From: JACDAN01 sp035535195
Lineage (GTDB): Bacteria; Actinomycetota; Thermoleophilia; Gaiellales; Gaiellaceae
Direction: 5' to 3'
Assembly: GCA_035535195.1 (NCBI GenBank)
Contig: DATLQK010000029.1
Coordinates: 1-64,000 of the forward strand
Length of the DNA stretch: 64,000 nucleotides
Position 1 is the stretch's first letter. Each line of letters opens with the position of its first letter. Under the pieces are notes generated by a model. It was given only the letters and a program-made list of their open reading frames with translations, made no database searches and was not told the origin of the DNA. Below are positions 23,599 to 32,024 of the stretch, one piece after another. The position numbers and the translations under genes were made by a program.

Positions 23599-23621
23599 TG
23601 GGGGTTTCAGCGCCGCGTCGT

Positions 23622-25289
23622 CTACCGGGTGAGGCAGAGCGCCGCGTAGTCCCACGTGAAGACCGGGTGGTAGTGGTAGCAACCAGTCCGGGACGACACG
23701 TAGTGGCGGTCGTTCGGGCTCGCGAACGTCGCCATCGGCGAGGCGTTGCGGGCCAGGTCGACGTCCAGCTGGCTGAACGCGCGATACCGCTGGAGGCCGA
23801 CCATCTGCTTCGCCCGCGTGATCTTGCGGTTGTACGCGGACGAGTTGAAGTACGAGAAGTTGACGCCGTTGGCCGGCCTGATCGTCGTCCCGTCGACGAG
23901 GAAGATGAAGTCGTACGGGTCGAAGTAGTCCATATGCCAACCCTCGAGCCCCATGTCGTAGGGCTCGCCGCGCCGACCCTCGAGCTCGAACTGGGTCGCC
24001 CGCGGGTACAGCTTGATGTCCATGTTCAAGCCGATGTTGCGCAGGTTCGCCTGGGCGATCTGGCACTGCTGAGGAGCCGGAGCCCGGTTCGAGCAGTACA
24101 TGACGCCGCTTCCGCTGCGCGTGGCGCCGCGGGCGAGCTGCCGAGCCCTGTTCAGGTTCGGATGCCGCGGGTAGAGCGCGACGTTCTTGAAGCCGCGCAT
24201 CGTCGGCGGCATGTACTGGTCGTTCACGACACCGCCGTACGCACCGCGCTGGACGAGAATCGCCTGGCGGTCGATCGCGTACTGAACGGCCTTCTTCAGC
24301 CTCAGGTTGCCGAGGCCGCCGCCGCCGAAGAGCGGGCGGTCGTGGTTCATCGACAGGTACTGGATCGTCGGTGCGGGGTTCGCGAAGTAGCGGCCCGGTG
24401 AGCCCTTCTTCACGCCGTAGCGCCGACCCAGCTCGGCATGAGCCGACGGCGGGATGTCACCGGTGTCGGTGACGCCACGATCGATGTTCAACTTGATCGT
24501 CTCGAGCGGGAGACCCACGTCGACCACGATCGAGTTGACGTTGTGCGGCCGCGGGCCCTTATAGAACTTGTTCCGGACCACGACGACCTGGCGGTTCCGC
24601 TCCCACTTCTGGATGTAGTACGGACCGGCCGTGTGCACCGGAGCGTTGACGCCGTCCGGCTCGATCGGCAGGTTCGTCGGAATCGCCTGGAAGAACGGCA
24701 TCGCGAGCCGGGCCAGGAGGTCCGGGGCGCGGCGCGTCATCTTGATCTGCAGCGTGTACTTGCCGATCGCCTTGAGGCCCGTCGCGCGCGTCGCGCGTCC
24801 GGCAATCACCGCCTCTGCGCCGACGATGTCCTCGACGAACGGCTGAGCCGGAGAGCTCATCCGCCGGGCGAGGTCACGGTTGATCGAGTAGACGAAGTTC
24901 GCCGCCGTCACCGGCTGACCGTTCGACAGGCGGAACGACTTCTTCAGCTGGAACGTGTAGGTGAGCCCGTTCTTGGAGATGCGCGGGAAGCCCTTGGCGA
25001 CTTCCGGCGTCAGTCGGGATCCCTTCGGAGCCGGGGCGTCGGGGTAGTTCAGGAGCATCGCCGAGGTCGCGTACATGAGCGCCCAGGAGGGCGTGTAGTA
25101 CGCGAGCGCCGGGTCGACGTAGTCGATGTCGACCGAGAGGCTGTGCTTGAACGTCCCACCAACCCTGGCCTGGCCGCTCGACGACGCCTGCGGGGCGGCG
25201 CTGCTCGACGGGCCCGCGACGGCGGACGCTGCGAGCAGCCCGGCGCCCACGACCAGCATCGCGAGCGAGACCATGAGCCGTCTGTGCAT
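23622..25289 (-). CDS. Peptide/nickel-type ABC substrate-binding protein (SBP family 5)
   Basis: A 555-residue exported binding protein. It has a signal peptide (LMVSLAMLVVGAGLLAASAVAG) without a lipobox cysteine. The SBP_bac_5 core follows: GGTFKHSLSVDIDYVDPALAYY, LTYTFQLKKSFRLSNGQPVTAANFVYSINR and LRLKKAVQYAIDRQAILV. It should capture oligopeptides or a related solute outside the cell, but no permease or ATPase gene of this family is in the window. ATG 25289 follows AAGGAGTCTC. A LysR regulator is divergent at 25549, a typical control arrangement. Confidence 0.88.
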   Translation of the reverse strand: MHRRLMVSLAMLVVGAGLLAASAVAGPSSSAAPQASSSGQARVGGTFKHSLSVDIDYVDPALAYYTPSWALMYATSAMLLNYPDAPAPKGSRLTPEVAKGFPRISKNGLTYTFQLKKSFRLSNGQPVTAANFVYSINRDLARRMSSPAQPFVEDIVGAEAVIAGRATRATGLKAIGKYTLQIKMTRRAPDLLARLAMPFFQAIPTNLPIEPDGVNAPVHTAGPYYIQKWERNRQVVVVRNKFYKGPRPHNVNSIVVDVGLPLETIKLNIDRGVTDTGDIPPSAHAELGRRYGVKKGSPGRYFANPAPTIQYLSMNHDRPLFGGGGLGNLRLKKAVQYAIDRQAILVQRGAYGGVVNDQYMPPTMRGFKNVALYPRHPNLNRARQLARGATRSGSGVMYCSNRAPAPQQCQIAQANLRNIGLNMDIKLYPRATQFELEGRRGEPYDMGLEGWHMDYFDPYDFIFLVDGTTIRPANGVNFSYFNSSAYNRKITRAKQMVGLQRYRAFSQLDVDLARNASPMATFASPNDRHYVSSRTGCYHYHPVFTWDYAALCLTR

Positions 25290-25306
25290 GAGACTCCTTT
25301 CATTGG

Positions 25307-25334
25307 GAGCCGGCGCAACCGCCTGCGCCGGCTC
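25307..25334. promoter_or_regulatory. Hairpin in the leader of the substrate-binding protein gene
   Basis: GAGCCGGCGCA (25307-25317) and TGCGCCGGCTC (25324-25334) form a perfect 11-bp stem with a six-base loop, only six bases upstream of the AAGGAG ribosome site of the minus-strand gene. It may act in RNA as a stabilising or regulatory leader structure, or in DNA as a protein-binding site. Confidence 0.4.
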
Positions 25335-25548
25335 GGGAACGCGGGATGCGTCCTTCAGCCCCTCAAACGGCTCGAAATAGAGGATGTTAGATCTCGTTCA
25401 CGAGCACGAATGGCCCGTTCAGAGGACGTAATCGCCGCGCAACAATCTTTTCGGCCGCTTGTGGCGTCTCCGACAAGTGGATGGGCCGATCGACCCCCGC
25501 GAGCCCAGGGCGCCACGCGCCCAGCGCGAGCCTGTACCAGGAGCCGTC

Positions 25549-26469
25549 GTGCAGCAGCTGAGACGGTGGCCGGGGATCGAGCTGCGGCACCTCGAGGCGC
25601 TCTCCGTCGTCGCGGACGAGGGAAGCTTCCGGCGCGCCGCGCGGCGCCTCGGCTACACGCAGTCGGCGATCAGCCAACAGATTGCTGCCCTCGAGCGGGC
25701 GATCGGGCACGCGGTGCTCGAGCGCCCGTCACGCGGGCGGCCGCTCGCGCTCACCGACGTCGGCAGCCGGCTCCGGCGCCTGTACGAGACCGTCGAGCAG
25801 GCGATGGCTGCGGCGCGCGTCGATGTGGCCGCGGTGGCGGCCGGCGCGACCAACGTCGTCCGGATCGGGATCGCCTTCGCACTGCCGCACCTCGCCGACG
25901 CCGTCGTCGCCGCGCGGACGCGGAATCCGCGCGTGCTCGTCGAGGTCGTCCGGGGGGCGGAGGACGAGCGGCTGCTCCGGCTGGTGGAGAGCGGCTCGCT
26001 CGACTTCGCCGTCGTGCGGAGCCCTACCGCCGGTGATGCCGTCACGCTGGGCGAGGTCGCGTCCTGTGCCTACGTGCTCGCGATCCCGTCGGCCTCGTCG
26101 CTGGCGCGGGCGAAGGCCCGCCTCGGGCTCTGCGACGTCTCGGAGTACGCGCGGATCGCGACGGCGGACGGCACTGCGTACGCCGACGACTCGCAGGCGG
26201 CGATCGTCGCCGTCGACGCCGAGATGGCGCTCGAGCTCGTCGGCGCCGGCGCAGGGGTGGCGGTGCTGCCGGCGATCCTCGCGGGCGGCGCACCGCCGAC
26301 GGTGGCCGTCCGGCCGCTGCGGGACATCCTGCCGCCGTTCCAGATCGCGATCGCAGCGAGCTCCGAGCTGTCCCCCTCGGGCCACCAGATCGCGGACCTG
26401 GTCCGGCTGGCGATCGACGGCTGGCCGGGCGCCGACGAAGCCGGCAAGAACGCCACCAGCCCAGCCTGA
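25549..26469 (+). CDS. LysR-family transcriptional regulator
   Basis: A 306-residue regulator. The N-terminal winged helix has LEALSVVADEGSFRRAARRLGYTQSAISQQIAALERAIG. The remainder is a periplasmic-binding-protein-like effector domain (VVRIGIAFALPHLADAVVAA, SLDFAVVRSP, LVGAGAGVAVLPAILAGG). GTG 25549 is chosen because AGGAG lies six bases upstream and the HTH starts about 15 residues in; a start at 25459 adds a proline/arginine-rich stretch. It is divergent from the SBP gene with a 259-base gap that contains CTTGT-N10-ACAAG (25458-25477), a possible recognition site. Confidence 0.85.
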   Translation: MQQLRRWPGIELRHLEALSVVADEGSFRRAARRLGYTQSAISQQIAALERAIGHAVLERPSRGRPLALTDVGSRLRRLYETVEQAMAAARVDVAAVAAGATNVVRIGIAFALPHLADAVVAARTRNPRVLVEVVRGAEDERLLRLVESGSLDFAVVRSPTAGDAVTLGEVASCAYVLAIPSASSLARAKARLGLCDVSEYARIATADGTAYADDSQAAIVAVDAEMALELVGAGAGVAVLPAILAGGAPPTVAVRPLRDILPPFQIAIAASSELSPSGHQIADLVRLAIDGWPGADEAGKNATSPA

Positions 26470-26555
26470 CGCGGGCCAGACCCTCGCGGACATGACGAGT
26501 GTCTGACACCGGCGAAGGCCGTTTAGGCCACGTCTGGGGCGGCAACCACCGAACC

Positions 26556-26729
26556 ATGGCCGAACCGAGGCGAACCGAAGACGCGCCCCTCGAGCGCGAG
26601 GTGCGCGAAGCTGCGCGCGGCGAGAGCGACCGCACGCCGGCGCTCGTCCTCGGCGGCGTCGCGGGCCTGATCGCGATCGCCGTCCTCGTGCTGGCGGCGC
26701 TCGCCTTCCTGCTCTACTGGCTCCTCTGA
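26556..26729 (+). CDS. Small single-helix membrane protein
   Basis: A 57-residue protein: a charged N-terminal half rich in R and E, then one strongly hydrophobic helix (LVLGGVAGLIAIAVLVLAALAFLLYWLL) ending at the C-terminus. It would be tail-anchored. ATG 26556 is preferred because the charged part reads sensibly from there; no strong ribosome site is seen. No family is recognised. Confidence 0.5.
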   Translation: MAEPRRTEDAPLEREVREAARGESDRTPALVLGGVAGLIAIAVLVLAALAFLLYWLL

Positions 26730-26795
26730 CTCGGCGGCGAAACGCGCCGGACGCGACCGGCTGCTTCGCGGCCCGAGCCGCCTCCACGTTCCTCC

Positions 26796-26825
26796 TTGAC
26801 AACGCCGCCGGGCGCAGCGTTGAAT
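26796..26825 (+). promoter_or_regulatory. Candidate promoter of the molybdenum hydroxylase operon (leaderless)
   Basis: A consensus -35 TTGACA (26796-26801) and a -10-like TTGAAT (26820-26825) are separated by 18 bp. Transcription should begin about seven bases after the -10, at or next to the A of ATG 26833, so the message would be leaderless. No purine-rich ribosome site is present before that ATG, which fits. Confidence 0.55.
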
Positions 26826-26832
26826 CCTCGCC

Positions 26833-27633
26833 ATGCTTCTCGCCGAGGTCGAGTACGCGCGCCCGACGAGCGTCGACGACGCGGTTCGGCTGCTGGGAGC
26901 CCACGACGGGGCGCGCCCGCTCGCCGGCGGGCAGACGCTGACGAACGTGATGAAGGCGCGCGCCGCGGCGCCCGACGTCCTCGTCGACCTGAACAAGCTC
27001 GAGGAGCTGCGAGCGATCAGCCGCAGCAGCGACGGGCTCGAGCTCGGCGCGATGGTGACCCTCGCCGAGCTGGTTAGGTCGAGCGAGGTCGCGGAGGCGC
27101 GCCCGATCCTGGCCGAGGTGGCAGCCAAGATCGCCGACGTGCAGGTGCGGAACCGCGGGACGATCGGCGGGAACATCTGCTCGAACGACCCGACGAACCA
27201 CCTGCCGCCAGTCGTCTCGGCGCTGGGCGCGACGATGACGGTCCGCGGCGCCGACGGCGAGCGGACGGTTCCGGTCGACGAGTTCTTCCTCGGCGTCTAC
27301 ATGACCGCCGTCGCGCCGGGAGAGCTGCTGACGTCCATCACGGTGCCGGCGGGGAGCGGCGCAGACGGCTTCGCGTCGATCCCGATCGGCCGCGACGGCA
27401 CCTGCATCGTGAACGCGGCCGCGTCGATCGCCGACGGGCAGGCGCGAATCGCACTCGGGTGTGTCGCCGCGACTCCGGTCCTCCTGACGACCGCGCCGGA
27501 GGAGGCTGCGGTGCGCGAGGCCGTCCGGGGCGCGAAACTCGACCCGCCGTCGGACGTCCACGCCTCCGCCGAGTATCGCAGGCACCTCGCCGAGATCGTC
27601 GCCGTCCGCGCCGTCCAGGAGGCCGCCTCGTGA
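26833..27633 (+). CDS. Molybdenum hydroxylase, FAD-binding subunit (CoxM/XdhB type)
   Basis: A 266-residue medium subunit that carries FAD and passes electrons from the 2Fe-2S centres to an acceptor. The FAD-binding motifs are ARPLAGGQTLTNVMKAR (near residue 30) and NRGTIGGNICSNDPTNHLPPVVSALGA; the second is the family's TIGGNxxxxxPxxDxxP motif with some changes. The C-terminal domain is the CO-dehydrogenase flavoprotein tail. The gene appears to start the operon behind a TTGACA promoter, and its stop overlaps the 2Fe-2S subunit start (GTGA). Confidence 0.93.
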   Translation: MLLAEVEYARPTSVDDAVRLLGAHDGARPLAGGQTLTNVMKARAAAPDVLVDLNKLEELRAISRSSDGLELGAMVTLAELVRSSEVAEARPILAEVAAKIADVQVRNRGTIGGNICSNDPTNHLPPVVSALGATMTVRGADGERTVPVDEFFLGVYMTAVAPGELLTSITVPAGSGADGFASIPIGRDGTCIVNAAASIADGQARIALGCVAATPVLLTTAPEEAAVREAVRGAKLDPPSDVHASAEYRRHLAEIVAVRAVQEAAS

Positions 27634-28115
27634 CCGAGCCCATCCGGAGCCAGCTGATCGCTGTCGAGGTGAACGGGGAGCGACACGAGCGCGACGTCGA
27701 GGCGAGACGCCTGCTCGTCCACTTCCTCCGCGACGACCTCGACCTGACCGGAACGCACGTCGGCTGCGACACAGGCAACTGCGGCGCCTGCACGGTGCTC
27801 GTCGACGGCGTCGCGATCAAGAGCTGCATGATGCTCGCCGTCCAGGCCGACGGCTCCTCGATCCAGACGGTCGAGGGGCTGGCGCCCGACGGGGAGCTGC
27901 ACCCGCTCCAGCAGGCTTTCACCTCGTTCCACGCGCTCCAGTGCGGTTACTGCACGCCGGGGATGCTGATGAGCGCGAAGCACCTGCTCGACCACAACCC
28001 GGAGCCCACGGAGGCCGAGATCCGCCGCGCGATCCAGGGGAACATCTGCCGCTGCACCGGCTACGTGAACATCGTCGAGGCCATTGCCGCTGCAGCCAAG
28101 GGAGGTGGCGCATGA
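27630..28115 (+). CDS. Molybdenum hydroxylase, 2Fe-2S subunit (CoxS/XdhC-type small subunit)
   Basis: A 161-residue iron-sulfur subunit. The plant-ferredoxin-like centre is formed by C46, C51, C54 and C66 (VGCDTGNCGACTVLVDG...SC). The second centre in the helical domain uses C105, C108, C140 and C142 (QCGYCTPGM, NICRCTGY). All eight ligands are present. Electrons flow from the Mo site through these clusters to the FAD subunit. It starts at GTG 27630 in a GTGA overlap and ends in an ATGA overlap with the catalytic subunit gene. Confidence 0.95.
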   Translation: MTEPIRSQLIAVEVNGERHERDVEARRLLVHFLRDDLDLTGTHVGCDTGNCGACTVLVDGVAIKSCMMLAVQADGSSIQTVEGLAPDGELHPLQQAFTSFHALQCGYCTPGMLMSAKHLLDHNPEPTEAEIRRAIQGNICRCTGYVNIVEAIAAAAKGGGA

Positions 28116-30598
28116 GCGAGACGACCGTCACGCCCGATCGTCCGATCACGGTCGAGGAGACGGAGACCGCGCCGGGGTTCATCGGCGTCAACGTCCCTCG
28201 GAAGGAGGACCGCCGCCTCGTCCAGGGCGAGGGGGTCTTCGTCGACGACGTCAAGCGGCACGGAATGGCCTACGTCCACTTCGTCCGCTCGCCCTACGCG
28301 CACGCCGCGATCACGCGCATCGACGTGTCGAAGGCGGTGGCGCTGGAGGGCGTCTACGGGACCTTGCTCGGCGAGGAGGTCGCGGCCGAGACGGATCCGT
28401 TCTTCCAGATCGCGCCGCCGCCGGCGGGCGAACTGAAGGACTACGCGCTCGCTGTGGGCAAGGTACGCCACGTCGGCGAGCCCGTCGTCGCTGTCGCCGC
28501 CGCCACCCGCGAGCTGGCGCGCGACGCAGCCGACCTCGTCGAGGTCGATTACGAGCCCCTCGAGGCTGTGGTCGACACGGAACACGCGGCTGACCCCGGC
28601 GTCGCCCAGCTCCACGACGAGGCGCCGTCGAACACGATCTGGCAGGGGAACTTCGACTACGGCGACTACGACGCCGCGCTCGCGGAGGCGGACAAGGTCG
28701 TCCGGATCAAGCGGCTCCACTTCCACCGCTTCTCGTCCACGCCGCTGGAGACGAGCGGCGCGGTCGTGGAGTACAACCGCGGCACCGGGCAGTGGACGAT
28801 CCACTCGAACAACCAGTTCCCGGGCTTCGCGATCATCATGATGGGCCCGGCGCTGAAGGTCGGGATGGACAAGCTGCGCTTCGTCTCCCAGGACATCGGC
28901 GGCGGCTTCGGCAACAAGATCTGCACGCACGTGCAGCTCGTCGCCCTCTGCCTGCTGGCGCGGAAGCTGAAGCGCGCGGTCAACTGGACGGAGTGGCGCA
29001 CCGACCAGCACACCGCGAACTCGCATGGCAACGAGCGGGTCTTTCTCGACGTCGAGGTGCCGGTCCGCTCGGACGGGACGATGCTGGGGTTCAAGGCGCG
29101 GATGATCGACGACTGCGGCGCCTTTACCCGGTACGAGCCTCTCGGCTGCATCATCTGGGCCCAGGTAACGCCGGGCGTCTACCGCTGGCGGAACGTCCGC
29201 GTCGACTTCTCCCAGGTCTGCACGAACAAGTCGCCCTGTGGGCCGAACCGCGGCTACTCGCGGATGCAGCACCTCTGGTTCACCGAGCGCGTGATCGACA
29301 TCGTCGCGGAGCAGCTCGGGCTCGACCCGGTCGAGATCCGGAAGCGCAACTACATCCGCGCCGACGAGATGCCGTACGAGACGCCGAACGGCTGCGTCTA
29401 CGACTCCGGCGACTACGCCCGCTGCCTCGACGACGCGCTGAAGCTGATCGACTACGGGTCGATCGAGACGAGGCGCCGCGACGCCGAGTCGCGCGGGAAG
29501 CTCCTCGGCGTCGGGATCGGCTCGACTCTCGACTCCGGGACGAACAACTTCGGCCAGTCGACGATCGTGAACCCCGAGCTGCAGTTCTCAGGGAACAACG
29601 AGGTCGCGACGGTCAAGCTCGACATCTTCGGCGAGATCGTGGTCACGCTGGGCACGACGCCCCAGGGACAGAGCCACGAGACGACCGCGGCCCAGGTGGT
29701 GGCGGACCTGCTCCAGGTGGAACCCGACGACGTGACCGTCCGGGCCGGCCACGACAGCTACTGGAACTCGCACGCCGGGTTCTCGGGCACCTACGCGAGC
29801 CAGTTCGCGGTCACGGGGCTCGGCGCCGTGAAGGGCGCGACCGAGATGCTGCGGGAGGAGATCCTCAAGATCGGCGCCGCCGTCCTCGGCGCGGAGTCGA
29901 CGGAGGAGGTCGAGCTCGGCGGCGGCTTCGTCAAGCGGAAGGATAACCCGGAGGCCGCCCTGCCGTTCATGGCCTGCGGCGCGATCGTGAACGCGAACAA
30001 CGCAGTCCTCCCGCTCGAGCTGCGCGACATCACGCTCAACTGCCGCTACGTCTACGTCCCGCCGCACCAGCTGCCGGACACGGAGCGCAAGTACGGGAAC
30101 CTGACCCTGACGTACGCGAACCAGATCCACGCCTGCGTGGTGGAGGTCGATCCCGAGACCGGCGTCTACGACATCGTCGACTACGGCGCCGTCGACGACT
30201 GTGGCATCCGGATCAACCCGCAGATCGTCGAGGGGCAGGTGCAAGGAGCTACTGCCCAGTCGATCGGCGCCGCGACGCACGAGACGTTCGTCTACGACGA
30301 GGACGGGAACCTGCTCACGCCCAACTTCTACGACTACCACGTGCCGCACGCGCTCGACATGCCGCCGATGAAGACCTCGTCGGTCGAGTCCGCGTCGCCG
30401 TTCACGCCGCTCGGCGCCAAGGGGATGGGCGAAGGCGGAGGCGCCGGGCTGAGTGCGGTGGCCGCAGCGCTGCAGAACGCGCTGCAGGGCGCAGGTCGCC
30501 CGATCGTCACCTCGAGCTCGAACCCGTATCACCGGGTCTGGGAACTGCTGCAGAACCCGGACGAGAGTCGCTCGCTGGTCTCGGTGGACGAGCGGTGA
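28112..30598 (+). CDS. Molybdenum hydroxylase, catalytic Mo-cofactor subunit (CoxL/XdhA type)
   Basis: An 828-residue large subunit with the ald_xan_dh fold: GxGxFVDDV start, RSPYAHAAITRIDVS, the cofactor motif DIGGGFGNK and the C-terminal GAKGMGEGGG with the catalytic Glu. The loop that reads AYRCSFR in CO dehydrogenase and AYRGAGR in most relatives reads PNRGYSR at residues 378-384, so the Cys of true CO dehydrogenase is absent. The enzyme should hydroxylate a carbon in an aldehyde or N-heterocycle; the substrate is unknown. CoxG follows in a GTGA overlap. XdhC for cofactor insertion is encoded at 57965. Confidence 0.92.
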   Translation: MSETTVTPDRPITVEETETAPGFIGVNVPRKEDRRLVQGEGVFVDDVKRHGMAYVHFVRSPYAHAAITRIDVSKAVALEGVYGTLLGEEVAAETDPFFQIAPPPAGELKDYALAVGKVRHVGEPVVAVAAATRELARDAADLVEVDYEPLEAVVDTEHAADPGVAQLHDEAPSNTIWQGNFDYGDYDAALAEADKVVRIKRLHFHRFSSTPLETSGAVVEYNRGTGQWTIHSNNQFPGFAIIMMGPALKVGMDKLRFVSQDIGGGFGNKICTHVQLVALCLLARKLKRAVNWTEWRTDQHTANSHGNERVFLDVEVPVRSDGTMLGFKARMIDDCGAFTRYEPLGCIIWAQVTPGVYRWRNVRVDFSQVCTNKSPCGPNRGYSRMQHLWFTERVIDIVAEQLGLDPVEIRKRNYIRADEMPYETPNGCVYDSGDYARCLDDALKLIDYGSIETRRRDAESRGKLLGVGIGSTLDSGTNNFGQSTIVNPELQFSGNNEVATVKLDIFGEIVVTLGTTPQGQSHETTAAQVVADLLQVEPDDVTVRAGHDSYWNSHAGFSGTYASQFAVTGLGAVKGATEMLREEILKIGAAVLGAESTEEVELGGGFVKRKDNPEAALPFMACGAIVNANNAVLPLELRDITLNCRYVYVPPHQLPDTERKYGNLTLTYANQIHACVVEVDPETGVYDIVDYGAVDDCGIRINPQIVEGQVQGATAQSIGAATHETFVYDEDGNLLTPNFYDYHVPHALDMPPMKTSSVESASPFTPLGAKGMGEGGGAGLSAVAAALQNALQGAGRPIVTSSSNPYHRVWELLQNPDESRSLVSVDER

Positions 30599-31113
30599 AG
30601 CTGGAGGGCGAGCGGCGCTTCGACGCCCCGCGCGAGACCGTCTGGAACATCCTCCAGGACCCCGCGCAGATGGCCGCGATCATGCCGGGCGTCGAGAGCT
30701 TCGACGTCGAGGACGACCGGCACTGGAAGGCGAACGTCAAGATCCCGCTCGGCCTCGGCTCGCTCAAGATGAGCATCAACTTCGAGAAGCTCGAGGAGGA
30801 GCAGCCCGAGTTCTCGAAGCTGAACGCCAAGGGCACCGGGGTGGGGGCGCTGATGAACCTCGTCACGCAGTTCCGGCTCAGCGAGGCGGACGGAGGGACT
30901 GCGATGGCGTGGGAGGCGGACGTGAAGATCGCCGGCCCGGTAGGGAGCATGGGGCAGCGGGTGCTCCAGCCGATCGTCAACCAGCAGGTCCAGCTGGTGC
31001 TGTCCGCCCTCGACGCGCAGGTCGCGAAGGCGGAAGGCGGCGGGGCGTCGACGAAGGGCGCCGAGGAAGGGCGCAGCCCGCTCGAAGAGGAGTCCTACTC
31101 GGCCGACCAGTGA
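30595..31113 (+). CDS. coxG: CoxG-like SRPBCC protein
   Basis: A 172-residue protein with the CoxG/SRPBCC helix-grip fold: FDAPRETVWNILQDPAQMAAIMPGVESFD, then KANVKIPLGLGSLKMSINFEKLEEEQPEF and GTGVGALMNLVTQFRL with alternating strands. CoxG recruits CO dehydrogenase to the membrane and, in mycobacteria, binds quinone; relatives accompany many Mo hydroxylases. The Glu- and Ser-rich last 25 residues are not conserved. It starts at GTG 30595 overlapping the catalytic subunit stop and ends overlapping the aldo/keto reductase start (GTGA). Confidence 0.88.
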   Translation: MKLEGERRFDAPRETVWNILQDPAQMAAIMPGVESFDVEDDRHWKANVKIPLGLGSLKMSINFEKLEEEQPEFSKLNAKGTGVGALMNLVTQFRLSEADGGTAMAWEADVKIAGPVGSMGQRVLQPIVNQQVQLVLSALDAQVAKAEGGGASTKGAEEGRSPLEEESYSADQ

Positions 31114-32024
31114 GCCGGTCCCGGATCGTCCTGGGCTGCGGGAACTTCGGGGGGATCGGCTCGGCACCGGCGTTCTTCGGCCGAGGAGAGTCCGAGGAGG
31201 AGGCGGTTGCGCTGATGGAGTCGGCGTGGTCGCTCGGTCTCGGCTCGTTCGACACGGCGGATGCCTACGGCGGCGGCCGCAGCGAGACCTGGATCGGACG
31301 GTGGATGGCAACGACCGGGCGGCGGCCCCGGCTGACGACGAAGGTCTTCCATTCGGTCGCGGGCGACCCGGCCGACGAGGGGCTCGCGCCGGCCCGGGTG
31401 CAGCGGCAGCTCGAGGGGTCGCTGGCGCGGCTGGGCATCGACCGCGTCGATACGTACATGGTCCACGAGCCCGATCCGGAGACGCCGGTCGCCGAGACCA
31501 TGACGGTCTTCGCCGAGCTGCTCGATCGCCGCCTGATCGGCGAGATCGGCGCCAGCAACGTGGACGTCGCCTGGCTGGAGGAGGCGCTGGCGGTGGCACC
31601 GGTCGGCGTCGTCCAGAACTCGTACTCCCTGCTCGACCGAGAGTCGGAGCCGGTGCTCGACTTCTGCGCGGAGTGCGGGATCCGGTTCGAGGCGTTCAGC
31701 CCGCTCGCCGGCGGCTGGCTGACCGGGAAGTACCGCCGCGACGCGCCGGCGCCGGGCGGGTCCCGGATGACCACGCGGCCCGAGCCGTACCGCGACTTCG
31801 AATCGGCTCCGGTGTACGACGCGCTCGAGCGCTTCGACGGCGCCGCTTCGGAGCGAGGGCTCGACATGTCGACGCTGGCCTTCGCGTGGCTCCTCGCCGA
31901 CCCGCGCGTCGGGTCGATCGTGGTCGGCCCAAGGCGGCCGGAGCACCTCGAGCCGGCGGTCGCGGCGACGGAGGTCGCGCTGTCGGAGGCCGAGCGGGAT
32001 CAAGTAGCGTCGATCTTTCCCTGA
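31110..32024 (+). CDS. Aldo/keto reductase
   Basis: A 304-residue TIM-barrel NADPH-dependent reductase. The catalytic tetrad is visible as Asp48 and Tyr53 (SFDTADAYGGGRSE), Lys78 (LTTKVF) and His119 (YMVHEPD). The C-terminal cofactor motif is IVVGPRRPEHL. It would reduce a carbonyl or oxidise an alcohol, perhaps an intermediate of the Mo-hydroxylase pathway. It starts at GTG 31110 overlapping the CoxG stop; its stop and the next ATG share one base (TGATG), so it is part of the same operon. Confidence 0.9.
   Translation: MSRSRIVLGCGNFGGIGSAPAFFGRGESEEEAVALMESAWSLGLGSFDTADAYGGGRSETWIGRWMATTGRRPRLTTKVFHSVAGDPADEGLAPARVQRQLEGSLARLGIDRVDTYMVHEPDPETPVAETMTVFAELLDRRLIGEIGASNVDVAWLEEALAVAPVGVVQNSYSLLDRESEPVLDFCAECGIRFEAFSPLAGGWLTGKYRRDAPAPGGSRMTTRPEPYRDFESAPVYDALERFDGAASERGLDMSTLAFAWLLADPRVGSIVVGPRRPEHLEPAVAATEVALSEAERDQVASIFP

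Noticed and set aside
28112..30598. Annotation of the large subunit as true carbon monoxide dehydrogenase
   Set aside because: The diagnostic AYRCSFR loop with its Cys is absent (PNRGYSR), so only the general Mo-hydroxylase family can be claimed.
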